From Gammaproteobacteria bacterium (GTDB taxonomy: Bacteria; Pseudomonadota; Gammaproteobacteria; Pseudomonadales; Pseudohongiellaceae), in assembly GCA_016762995.1 (NCBI GenBank), contig JAESUT010000147.1, positions 13,086 through 18,821 on the forward strand: 5,736 nucleotides of DNA, written 5' to 3'. Of this stretch, positions 1 through 5,736 are shown in pieces. The position numbers were made by a program, and so were the translations under genes. Position 1 is the first letter of the stretch, and every line of letters starts with the position of its first letter. The notes below the pieces were generated by a model. That model saw only the letters and a list, made by a program, of their open reading frames with translations. It did no database searches and was not told the DNA's origin.

Positions 1-1559
1 ACCGTACGACCGCCGTTCACTACACATTTGAGTTTGTGGCTACTGTCACTTGCCGCTATCTCTGAGGTTTGTCCGCGCAATGTTTGCAGAGGTAGGCCCT
101 TACATTGAGTAAATCGCGTTGCACTGTGGCTGTTGGCGACAATTACAACGTCCGCATTAACCGCCTGCACCAAGTTCGCATCCACCTGCCATTTTTCATT
201 CGATCTATGTAGTTTGGTCACCGGCGCATTAAAAATGCAGTCTATGTTGGCGTGCGCAAGATAAGCCTTGCACAGAGAGGCGGGCTCCATGGCACCGCCA
301 GATGGAAAGAACCAAGCCTCTTCACTTAATGCTACTCCTGCTTCAACGGAGGCCTGTTCTTTGTTTAGCTGTTGCACTATTTGGCTTGAATAGAGTTGCT
401 GCAGCTTTTTCAATTGAAGAGGGTTTCTTTTGTTTATGGCATTCGATAACTGCAGTACGCCACAGGGATTCCAGGCGAGGTTGCTGTGTCGCTTGATCTG
501 GGTGAATTGCCGCAGCGCGAATAGGTAGGCGTGTAAGAAGAACCTTGCGTCTAGCGAGGGCGCGTTGAATAGCCGGCAACGCAAGGCCATTAGCGCATTT
601 CCCGATGCGCCGCTGGCGGGTCCGTCGCTGGCGTCTAATACCGTTACTTTCCATCCGCGCTGCGCGAGGCTGTGTGCGGTGCTGCAGCCGGCGAGACCTG
701 CGCCGATGATGACAGCGGTTTTTTCTCTGAACTGCGCCTTTGGTAGAACGAACCAAGGAGAGTCTAGGCTCTGCGGTGCTTCTTTCTCTTCTCCTTCTCC
801 TTCTCCTTCCTCTTCTGGCGTATCCCCTGGTGGCTTAACTTTAGTCGCTGACAATGTCGCGAATAAGCTGTGGCGTTTTCTGCCGAAGCCTTCGATCTTG
901 CTCACTTCGAAGCCTGCATTCTTGAGCGCGGCGCGTACCTTCCCGGCCACGCTGTAGCTGCTGAGCGTGGTGCTCTCATCGCTGCAGCTAGCAAGCATGT
1001 GCATGAGAGGCTCTCCCCAAAGCTCGCTATTGTTAGCGGGTGAGAACCCATCTAGAAACCAGCACTGTATTGGCGGGCAGACGCCCATCATGCGCTGGCT
1101 CAGTTGCTCATGGGCGTCGCCATAATAAACATCGAGGGTGATTTCGTTGCCTAGCAGCAGGCGATGACAGCCTTCGCTATGATCCGTGTATTGCTCTAAC
1201 AGTTCGGCGCTTTGGACGGCGAGGCTAGGCCAACGCTTAAGTATTCTCTGCATTTGGGTAAAGGTAAGAGGATGTTTCTCGAAAGCTATGTAGTGTAGGC
1301 GCGCTGGCCTCTTCTTTAGCCCCTGCCAGAGCTTCATCACCTGTAGGAAGTTGAGCCCGCTACCGAATCCTAGCTCGCCAATAAGGAATGACTCGGTGTG
1401 GCCTTCATGTTCCCAACGCTGCCTGAGTTTGTTAGCGTCTAGAAAGACATGCTGGCTCTCTGCTACTGCGTCATCGCGTGAATAATAAATATCCTGGAAC
1501 TCAGTAGAGTAGGGTAGGCCTGAATCAAGCCAGGTGATTTTGGCATTCTCGATTTTCAT
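1..1559 (-). CDS. mnmC: Bifunctional tRNA wobble-uridine modification enzyme MnmC, C-terminus cut by window edge
   Basis: Cytoplasmic enzyme that completes mnm5(s2)U34 in the anticodon of tRNAs such as Lys, Glu and Gln. In the family, the C-terminal FAD domain converts cmnm5U to nm5U and the N-terminal domain methylates it with S-adenosylmethionine. I translated 519 uninterrupted codons by hand. The N-terminal methyltransferase has the SAM-binding motif GELGFGSGLNFL (61-72), FEKHPLTF (93-100) and WFLDGFSPA (167-175). An acidic, glycine-rich linker (about 249-260) follows. The FAD Rossmann motif is AVIIGAGLAG (282-291), then GASGN (317-321), CGVLQL, and FPSGGAMEP near 397-405. E. coli MnmC is about 668 residues, so roughly 150 C-terminal residues lie outside. 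The start is firm: the codon just before the ATG is an in-frame TAG. I see no strong Shine-Dalgarno. It is divergent from prfB. The GNALMALRCRLF segment differs from the E. coli sequence as I recall it. Confidence 0.95.
   Translation of the reverse strand, partial: MKIENAKITWLDSGLPYSTEFQDIYYSRDDAVAESQHVFLDANKLRQRWEHEGHTESFLIGELGFGSGLNFLQVMKLWQGLKKRPARLHYIAFEKHPLTFTQMQRILKRWPSLAVQSAELLEQYTDHSEGCHRLLLGNEITLDVYYGDAHEQLSQRMMGVCPPIQCWFLDGFSPANNSELWGEPLMHMLASCSDESTTLSSYSVAGKVRAALKNAGFEVSKIEGFGRKRHSLFATLSATKVKPPGDTPEEEGEGEGEEKEAPQSLDSPWFVLPKAQFREKTAVIIGAGLAGCSTAHSLAQRGWKVTVLDASDGPASGASGNALMALRCRLFNAPSLDARFFLHAYLFALRQFTQIKRHSNLAWNPCGVLQLSNAINKRNPLQLKKLQQLYSSQIVQQLNKEQASVEAGVALSEEAWFFPSGGAMEPASLCKAYLAHANIDCIFNAPVTKLHRSNEKWQVDANLVQAVNADVVIVANSHSATRFTQCKGLPLQTLRGQTSEIAASDSSHKLKCVVNGGRT
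779..816. repeat. Pyrimidine/purine tract with CTTCTC hexamer repeat inside mnmC
   Basis: The plus strand is purely pyrimidine for 38 bases. It contains three exact tandem copies of CTTCTC (788-805) and a diverged fourth. On the mnmC coding strand this is all purine and encodes an alternating Glu-Gly stretch (EEEGEGEGEEKE, residues 249-260) between the methyltransferase and FAD domains. Gain or loss of one hexamer would keep the reading frame and change the linker by two residues. Confidence 0.9.
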
Positions 1560-1692
1560 CTAGGGAAATGGTCTTTCAGTAGTGCGTGGGTTCATGGGCT
1601 TTGTGAGCGCGAATAGAATCAGGGCAAAGCTTACACTCTTTTCAGGATTAGCCAACAGCTTCGAGCCTTGTTGTCGGGCACGCTATTGTAGG

Positions 1693-1723
1693 CTGACATC
1701 TTAGGCAATTAATGAGGTAAAAT
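1693..1723 (+). promoter_or_regulatory. Candidate sigma70-type promoter for prfB
   Basis: CTGACA (1693-1698, 5 of 6 to the -35 consensus) and TAAAAT (1718-1723, 5 of 6 to the -10 consensus) are separated by 19 bases, two more than ideal. Initiation would fall near 1730, giving a leader of about 40 bases with AGGA (1761-1764) nine bases before the prfB ATG. The rest of the 1560-1773 gap holds no gene that I can support. A TACAAT on the minus strand (1690-1685) could be a -10 for mnmC, but I see no matching -35. This is a consensus match read by eye only. Confidence 0.4.
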
Positions 1724-1773
1724 ACTGCCTTTGCCCATGTCGCCTAGAAGGGCAGCACACAGGATTTCGTCAG

Positions 1774-2872
1774 ATGTTGGAAATTAACAGTCAGCTTGCG
1801 GTACTAAAGGAGCTAGGTAACAGAACCGATAGTCTCAGGGGGTATCTTTGACTATGAGACTAAGAAGGAAAGGCTGGCAGAGGTTGAGCTAGAACTGGGC
1901 GAGTCTTCGGTTTGGGACAAGCCTGAATATGCGCAGGCTCTCGGTAAGGAACGAGCAAACTTGGAGGTAGTCGTTGCAACCATCGAGAAGATGGATTCTG
2001 GCATCGCTGAAATTGCCGAGCTATTAACGTTGGCGCAAGAAGAGTCTGATGAAGAGCTCTTCGATGCGGCGGGTAAAGACCTTGAAGCCTTGAAGGCTTC
2101 TTTAGAAGCACTCGAATTTCGTCGCATGTTTTCTGGGGAGATGGATGAGGCCGGCGCCTATCTCGATATTCAGGCAGGCTCTGGCGGCACTGAAGCTCAG
2201 GATTGGGCGGAGATGCTGCTCAGAATGTATTTGCGCTGGGGCGAGGGCAAGGGGTTTAAGGCGGAACTTATCGAGGTGTCTGGTGGCGATGTTGCTGGAA
2301 TTAAGAGTGCAACAATTCTAATCAGTGGTGAGTATGCATTCGGTTGGCTGCGTACGGAAACAGGCGTGCATCGCTTAGTCCGCAAATCGCCATTCGACTC
2401 CGGTAGTCGGCGCCACACCTCATTTGCCTCGGTATTTGTATCCCCGGAGATAAACGATGATATCGAAGTAAACCTCGATATGTCGAAGGTTCGAATAGAT
2501 ACCTATAGGGCAAGTGGAGCAGGCGGCCAGCATGTCAATAAAACAGACTCTGCTGTTCGTCTAACGCATGAGCCTAGCGGTATAGTGGTCCAATGCCAAA
2601 GTCAGCGATCGCAACACAAGAACAAAGATGCAGCGATAAAACAGCTGAAGGCAAAGTTGTATGAGTTGGAAGAATTGAAACAAAAAGAAGAGATGCAGAG
2701 TGTTGAGGAGTCGAAGGCAGATATTGGCTGGGGCAGTCAGATTCGCTCTTATGTTTTAGATCAGTCGCGGATCAAGGATTTGCGTACCAATGTCGAGGTG
2801 ACGAATACTGGGGCTGTACTCGACGGTGATCTAGACAAGTTCATCGAAGCAAGTTTAAAGATGGGGCTGTAG
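1774..2872 (+). CDS. prfB: Peptide chain release factor 2 (RF2), expressed by programmed +1 frameshift
   Basis: Class I release factor that recognises UAA and UGA in the ribosomal A site and triggers peptidyl-tRNA hydrolysis. The first frame (ATG 1774) encodes 25 residues, ending RGYL, then meets TGA at 1849-1851. Translation resumes in the +1 frame with GAC at 1850-1852 and runs to TAG at 2870-2872. The joined product is 365 residues, the length of E. coli RF2, with the UGA also at codon 26. The N-terminal helical domain (about 1-110) is followed by the stop-codon-reading motif SPF (205-207, in [15 protein letters not shown]) and the catalytic GGQ (250-252, in [16 protein letters not shown]). 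Residue 246 is Ala, as in most bacteria; E. coli K-12 has Thr. AGGA nine bases upstream supports the start. An apparent TTG-start protein from 1961 is only the C-terminal part of this gene. It probably heads an operon with lysS. Confidence 0.97.
1837..1852 (+). promoter_or_regulatory. prfB programmed +1 frameshift site (autoregulatory recoding signal)
   Basis: The sequence AGGGGGTATCTTTGAC matches the canonical RF2 recoding site. AGGGGG (1837-1842) acts as an internal Shine-Dalgarno three bases before the slippery CTT (1846-1848). TGA (1849-1851) follows, with C at 1852 giving the poorly terminating UGAC context. In the known mechanism, scarce RF2 lets peptidyl-tRNA-Leu slip from CUU to UUU so that GAC is read next; abundant RF2 terminates at UGA. 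RF2 thus limits its own synthesis. The elements are seen directly; the mechanism is taken from studied homologues. Confidence 0.97.
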
Positions 2873-2928
2873 TGAATAGCTTAAAAAATAGCTCAAAGAA
2901 TAACTTCAAGTTACTGCGTAAAGCGTAA
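2872..2928 (+). other. Possible 18-codon micro-ORF between prfB and lysS (speculative leader peptide)
   Basis: A GTG overlapping the last base of the prfB TAG opens an 18-codon frame, read as MNSLKNSSKNNFKLLRKA, ending at TAA (2926-2928). Lysine falls at positions 5, 9, 13 and 17. The first three follow from the underlying 12-base tandem repeat; the fourth (LLRK) lies beyond it. GGGG (2863-2866) sits five bases before the GTG and could act as a weak Shine-Dalgarno, and translational coupling to prfB is possible. A lysine-rich reading frame before a lysyl-tRNA synthetase gene invites the idea of a leader peptide, but A-rich spacer DNA encodes Lys and Asn by default and I know of no such leader for lysS. 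Expression is unproven. Confidence 0.2.
2875..2910. repeat. Three degenerate 12-base tandem repeats in the prfB-lysS spacer
   Basis: The copies are AATAGCTTAAAA (2875-2886), AATAGCTCAAAG (2887-2898) and AATAACTTCAAG (2899-2910). Copies 1 and 2 differ at two positions; copies 2 and 3 differ at three. They begin three bases after the prfB stop codon. The third copy overlaps the 5' arm of the stem-loop at 2904-2937. Possible origins are simple duplication drift or a conserved RNA or protein-binding element; sequence alone does not decide. Confidence 0.75.
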
Positions 2929-2937
2929 GCTTGGAAG
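2904..2937 (+). other. Bulged RNA stem-loop upstream of lysS
   Basis: Pairing by eye gives CTTC (2904-2907) with GAAG (2934-2937), AAG (2908-2910) with CTT (2930-2932), TTAC (2911-2914) with GTAA (2925-2928), and GC (2916-2917) with GC (2923-2924), closing a GTAAA loop. That is 13 pairs with three single-base bulges (U2915, G2929, G2933). It is not an intrinsic terminator, because A-rich rather than U-rich sequence follows. It ends about 53 bases before the lysS start. A role as a processing site, mRNA stabiliser or attenuator element is possible but unproven. Confidence 0.45.
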
Positions 2938-2990
2938 AGTAAAAATCGAACGATTAGAATTGATAGTAGGGATACGGGAATTGAAGGCAA

Positions 2991-4481
2991 ATGACTGAAG
3001 AAAACCAGGACGAAAACAAGCTAATCGCTCAGCGTAGAGAAAAGCTAACAGCCATCCGCGCGAAGCGAGTGGCGTTCCCGAATGACTTTATCAAAGAGGA
3101 TAAATCGGCGGACCTAATCGAGAAATACACGGCTAAGACAAAGGAAGAGTTAGAAGCTCTAGCTGTCACTGCCGTAATAGCCGGTAGAATAATTCGCATG
3201 CGCGGGCCCTTCGTCGTACTACAGGACGGAGATGTGCAGATGCAGATCTATATTAATAACAAGTCATTCCTTGATGAGCAGGCCGAGGAGATTAAGTCAT
3301 TCGATCTGGGCGACATAATCGGCGTTAATGGTGAGATGTTCAAAACTGGGAAGGGAGAGTTGACTCTTCGTGCCGGTAAGTTCGAATTACTTACAAAATC
3401 GCTGCGTCCACTGCCGGACAAGCACAAGGGATTGACCGACACTGAGATGCGCTATCGTCAGCGCTATGTCGATCTAATTGTTAACGAGGACTCGCGAAAA
3501 ATCTTCCAGACCCGCTCGCGAATAATGCGTTTTATTCGTCAATATTTTGAGTCGCTTGATTTCATGGAGGTGGAGACACCAATGATGCAGGTGATTCCTG
3601 GAGGGGCGACAGCGAGGCCTTTTATTACTCACCACAATGCATTAGATCAGGAGATGTATCTGCGGGTGGCGCCGGAATTGTATCTTAAGCGTTTGGTAGT
3701 CGGCGGTTTCGAACGCGTCTTCGAGTTGAATCGAAATTTCAGGAACGAGGGCTTGTCTACGCGACATAACCCTGAATTTACGATGTTGGAGTTCTATCAG
3801 GCCTATGCGCGCTATCAGGATCTCATGGATTTAACAGAAGATCTGTTTCGTAAGATCGCGATTGATGTTGGTGGCAGCAGCAAGGTTAGTTTTCAAGGCT
3901 CAGAATACGATTTTTCAAAACCCTTTACCCGGCTCTCTGTAACTGATTCGATAAAAAAATACTGCGCGGTTACAGATGACTCTGCTTTCGCCTCGGCAGA
4001 ATCTGTGGCGGCCCTAGCCAATAGTCTCGATGTGCATTTCGATGAGAGTTGGTCGAAGGGTAAGATACTGATGGAGATATTTGACCAGAAGGTAGAGGCT
4101 GAACTCGATCAACCAACATTCATTACACAATACCCTATCGAGGTTTCACCACTTGCTAGGCGTAATGAGGAAAACCCTGAGATTACCGATCGATTCGAGC
4201 TGATCATCGGTGGTAGAGAGCTAGCTAATGGTTTCTCGGAGTTGAACGATCCCGAGGACCAGGCGGAACGCTTTAAGGAGCAGGTGGCACAGAAAGATTC
4301 AGGTGATAGTGAGGCGATGCATTTCGATCATGACTACGTAACTGCCTTGGAATACGGTATGCCACCTACCGCGGGCGAGGGCATTGGCATCGACCGTTTG
4401 GTTATGCTGTTTACCGATTCTGCTTCTATTAAGGATGTGTTGCTGTTTCCACACATGCGCCAGCAACAAGACCCTGCCTAG
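2991..4481 (+). CDS. lysS: Class II lysyl-tRNA synthetase
   Basis: Cytoplasmic enzyme that activates lysine with ATP and attaches it to tRNA-Lys. The 496 residues compare with 505 for E. coli LysS. A charged N-terminal helix (1-55) precedes the OB-fold anticodon-binding domain (about 60-140). The class II catalytic core follows: motif 1 around [20 protein letters not shown] (179-198), motif 2 spanning [20 protein letters not shown] (250-269) with the ATP-binding Arg251 and Glu253, and motif 3 [12 protein letters not shown] (462-473) with Arg469. [15 protein letters not shown] (407-421) is the conserved amino-acid-pocket region. An in-frame TGA at 2982-2984 lies just upstream, making this ATG the earliest possible; GAAGG (2983-2987) is the ribosome-binding site, only three bases away, a tight spacing. 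It lies 118 bases after prfB and 32 before ung. All core motifs look intact. It ends in TAG. Confidence 0.97.
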   Translation: MTEENQDENKLIAQRREKLTAIRAKRVAFPNDFIKEDKSADLIEKYTAKTKEELEALAVTAVIAGRIIRMRGPFVVLQDGDVQMQIYINNKSFLDEQAEEIKSFDLGDIIGVNGEMFKTGKGELTLRAGKFELLTKSLRPLPDKHKGLTDTEMRYRQRYVDLIVNEDSRKIFQTRSRIMRFIRQYFESLDFMEVETPMMQVIPGGATARPFITHHNALDQEMYLRVAPELYLKRLVVGGFERVFELNRNFRNEGLSTRHNPEFTMLEFYQAYARYQDLMDLTEDLFRKIAIDVGGSSKVSFQGSEYDFSKPFTRLSVTDSIKKYCAVTDDSAFASAESVAALANSLDVHFDESWSKGKILMEIFDQKVEAELDQPTFITQYPIEVSPLARRNEENPEITDRFELIIGGRELANGFSELNDPEDQAERFKEQVAQKDSGDSEAMHFDHDYVTALEYGMPPTAGEGIGIDRLVMLFTDSASIKDVLLFPHMRQQQDPA

Positions 4482-4513
4482 GTCAAATGCTGTTAGCCAA
4501 AGAGTAGAGACGA

Positions 4514-5215
4514 GTGACAGAAGCCAAGTCAGGACCTAGGAAAAGTGATCTAGAGAGTTCCTGGAAGCAAAGACTGCAGGGCGAATTCGATTCGCAGTAT
4601 ATGAAGCAGCTGCAGGACTTTTTGCATGAACAGAAGGCGCTCGCTAAGACGGTCTATCCTGCTGCAGATGAAATTTTTGCCGCACTCAATGCCACACCAT
4701 TCGATGCCGTGAAGGTCGTGATACTAGGCCAAGACCCCTATCACGGTCCTGGGCAAGCGCACGGCCTTTGTTTCTCCGTTAGGCGAGGTGTTCGGGTGCC
4801 GCCGTCCCTCAAGAATATCTACAAAGAGCTGGCCGCCGATGTAAATTTTGTAGCGCCGAAGCATGGCTGCCTAAATGAGTGGGCGAGGCAGGGGGTGTTG
4901 CTGCTCAATTCCGTACTCACGGTTGAGGCGAGTCTAGCCGCTTCACATAAGGGAATCGGATGGGAGAAGTTTACGGATAGCGTAGTTAATCAATTGAATG
5001 AGGAGACGAAAAACACCGTGTTCATTCTATGGGGGAACTACGCCCAGAAGAAGGGGTTGATGATCGATAGGAAGCGGCATCTTGTTCTGCAGTCACCGCA
5101 TCCCTCACCGTTATCAGTGAGTCGAGGGTTTTATGGCTGCCACCATTTTTCTAAGAGTAATGACTATTTACTTGCACATAACAAGACGGCAATCGACTGG
5201 CAGCTTTCTAGCTAG
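4514..5215 (+). CDS. ung: Uracil-DNA glycosylase, family 1
   Basis: Removes uracil from DNA, arising from cytosine deamination or dUTP misincorporation, and so starts base-excision repair in the cytoplasm. The 233 residues have the full family 1 motif set. The water-activating loop GQDPYHGPGQAHG (72-84) holds catalytic Asp74, and Tyr76, which excludes thymine. Phe87 stacks on uracil, and LLLNSVLTVE (129-138) holds the uracil-reading Asn132. The minor-groove loop HPSPLS (196-201) carries catalytic His196 and the intercalating Leu200. The start is GTG: an in-frame TAG at 4505-4507 excludes anything further upstream, and the next ATG (codon 30) would remove conserved N-terminal sequence. The ribosome-binding site is weak (GAGA about four bases upstream), suggesting modest expression or coupling to lysS, which ends 32 bases before. 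There is no terminator on either side. It ends in TAG. Confidence 0.96.
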   Translation: MTEAKSGPRKSDLESSWKQRLQGEFDSQYMKQLQDFLHEQKALAKTVYPAADEIFAALNATPFDAVKVVILGQDPYHGPGQAHGLCFSVRRGVRVPPSLKNIYKELAADVNFVAPKHGCLNEWARQGVLLLNSVLTVEASLAASHKGIGWEKFTDSVVNQLNEETKNTVFILWGNYAQKKGLMIDRKRHLVLQSPHPSPLSVSRGFYGCHHFSKSNDYLLAHNKTAIDWQLSS

Positions 5216-5248
5216 TGTTTGCTGCGGATTTAGCATCAGGACAATATT

Positions 5249-5736
5249 ATGAATGATAGCTGCATTATCGTGGGCGCTAGCCATGCCGGGGTTTCCCTTG
5301 CGCTGCAACTTCGCAAGGAAGGTTGGACTGCTCCGATCAAGCTAATTAGCGAGGAATCTGAGCTGCCTTATCACCGGCCACCGTTGTCGAAGGAACACCT
5401 CGCGGGAAAGAAAGACTTGGATGCGATGAGTCTCCGTCCCGCCAAGTTGTATGCGGATAACAATATCGATCTGCTGCTTTCTACTCGAGTGAACAGTATT
5501 GATACTGCGAAAAGAGCAGTTCAATTAGATGGCGGGGAAACCTTGGGCTATCAAAAGCTAGCCCTGTGTACCGGTGCGAGTGTGCGTGAGTTTACCCCCG
5601 CTAGTGGCTTGGAGAATGTTTTTTATATTCGTACGGCTGCAGACATTGCCCGGCTCGCGCCGCATGTCAGAAAGGGTCGCCGCGCTATTGTAATTGGTGG
5701 TGGCTATATCGGCTTGGAGGCAGCTGCGGTACTGGC
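5249..5736 (+). CDS. FAD-dependent pyridine nucleotide oxidoreductase, ferredoxin/rubredoxin reductase type, C-terminus cut by window edge
   Basis: I translated the first 162 codons by hand; the frame is open to the right edge. The N-terminal FAD-binding Rossmann motif is IIVGASHAG (6-14). YHRPPLSKEHL (41-51) is the flavin-contacting motif typical of ferredoxin reductases such as the putidaredoxin and BphA4 type. LALCTGA (104-110) is the second FAD motif, with Cys where Ala is more usual. IVIGGGYIGLEAAA (147-160) begins the NAD(P)H-binding Rossmann fold. No CxxxxC redox disulfide is present (only Cys5 and Cys107), so it is not a dithiol reductase of the lipoamide dehydrogenase kind. Family members are about 400 residues, so over half is missing. 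It would pass electrons from NAD(P)H to a ferredoxin or rubredoxin, but the partner is not in view. The start is supported by AGGA (5238-5241) seven bases upstream and an in-frame TAG at 5231-5233. It lies 33 bases after ung. Confidence 0.88.
   Translation, partial: MNDSCIIVGASHAGVSLALQLRKEGWTAPIKLISEESELPYHRPPLSKEHLAGKKDLDAMSLRPAKLYADNNIDLLLSTRVNSIDTAKRAVQLDGGETLGYQKLALCTGASVREFTPASGLENVFYIRTAADIARLAPHVRKGRRAIVIGGGYIGLEAAAVL

Noticed and set aside
343..756. Arginine-rich minus-strand reading frame of 137 codons
   Set aside because: It lies in a different frame inside mnmC; the true mnmC frame here reads a continuous FAD domain with AVIIGAGLAG.
302..957. Plus-strand open frames at 302-496 and 565-957
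   Set aside because: They are antisense to mnmC, show low-complexity composition with no recognisable domain, and have no convincing ribosome-binding site.
1703..1730. AGGCA / TGCCT flanking the candidate prfB -10
   Set aside because: Five-base arms across an 18-base spacer are within chance expectation.
1622..1736. 8-base inverted repeat GGGCAAAG / CTTTGCCC in the mnmC-prfB gap
   Set aside because: The arms are about 100 bases apart and short enough to arise by chance; nothing else supports an operator.
1774..1851. prfB as a frameshifted pseudogene or a sequencing error
   Set aside because: The break coincides exactly with the known RF2 recoding signal, and the joined product is full length with SPF and GGQ at the expected residues.
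1852..2513. Minus-strand open frames opposite prfB
   Set aside because: They are Ser/Arg-rich antisense shadows of the conserved RF2 coding sequence.
2904..2940. Stem-loop as an intrinsic terminator between prfB and lysS
   Set aside because: The stem is bulged and AT-rich and is followed by A-rich sequence, with no U run on the plus strand.
3248..3442. Minus-strand open frame opposite lysS
   Set aside because: Antisense to the OB-fold region of LysS, with no family features.
5342..5524. Minus-strand open frame near the right edge
   Set aside because: It is antisense to the continuous FAD-reductase frame that starts at 5249.

Overview
The window is a stretch of ordinary chromosome from a gammaproteobacterium, most likely a free-living, medium-GC lineage; I cannot name a genus from sequence alone. 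The evidence is a fused bifunctional MnmC, a prfB-lysS pair in the Escherichia coli order, and an RF2 whose length and frameshift position match E. coli exactly (365 residues, in-frame UGA at codon 26). I see no insertion sequence, phage gene, CRISPR array, tRNA or rRNA.

Layout. From 1559 down to the left edge, on the minus strand, runs mnmC, missing its C-terminal part. A 214-base divergent intergenic region (1560-1773) carries a plausible prfB promoter. On the plus strand follow prfB (1774-2872, joined by a programmed +1 frameshift), a 118-base spacer with a degenerate 12-base tandem repeat, a possible 18-codon micro-ORF and a bulged stem-loop, then lysS (2991-4481), ung (4514-5215) and the first 162 codons of an FAD-dependent ferredoxin/rubredoxin-reductase-like gene (5249 to the right edge). 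No intrinsic terminator is visible between the plus-strand genes, so prfB-lysS-ung, and perhaps the reductase, could be co-transcribed.

Function. Three genes serve translation. MnmC finishes the mnm5 modification of wobble uridine 34 in tRNAs including tRNA-Lys(UUU), LysS charges tRNA-Lys, and RF2 terminates at UAA/UGA. Ung is base-excision DNA repair. The reductase is probably an NAD(P)H-to-ferredoxin or rubredoxin electron-transfer flavoprotein.

No new multi-gene system is evident. The points most worth a second look are the repeat, lysine-periodic micro-ORF and stem-loop before lysS; the high CTAG count, unusual for a gammaproteobacterium; TAG stops on all three complete genes; a 38-base pure pyrimidine/purine tract encoding the acidic inter-domain linker of MnmC; and a changed motif in the MnmC oxidase domain.
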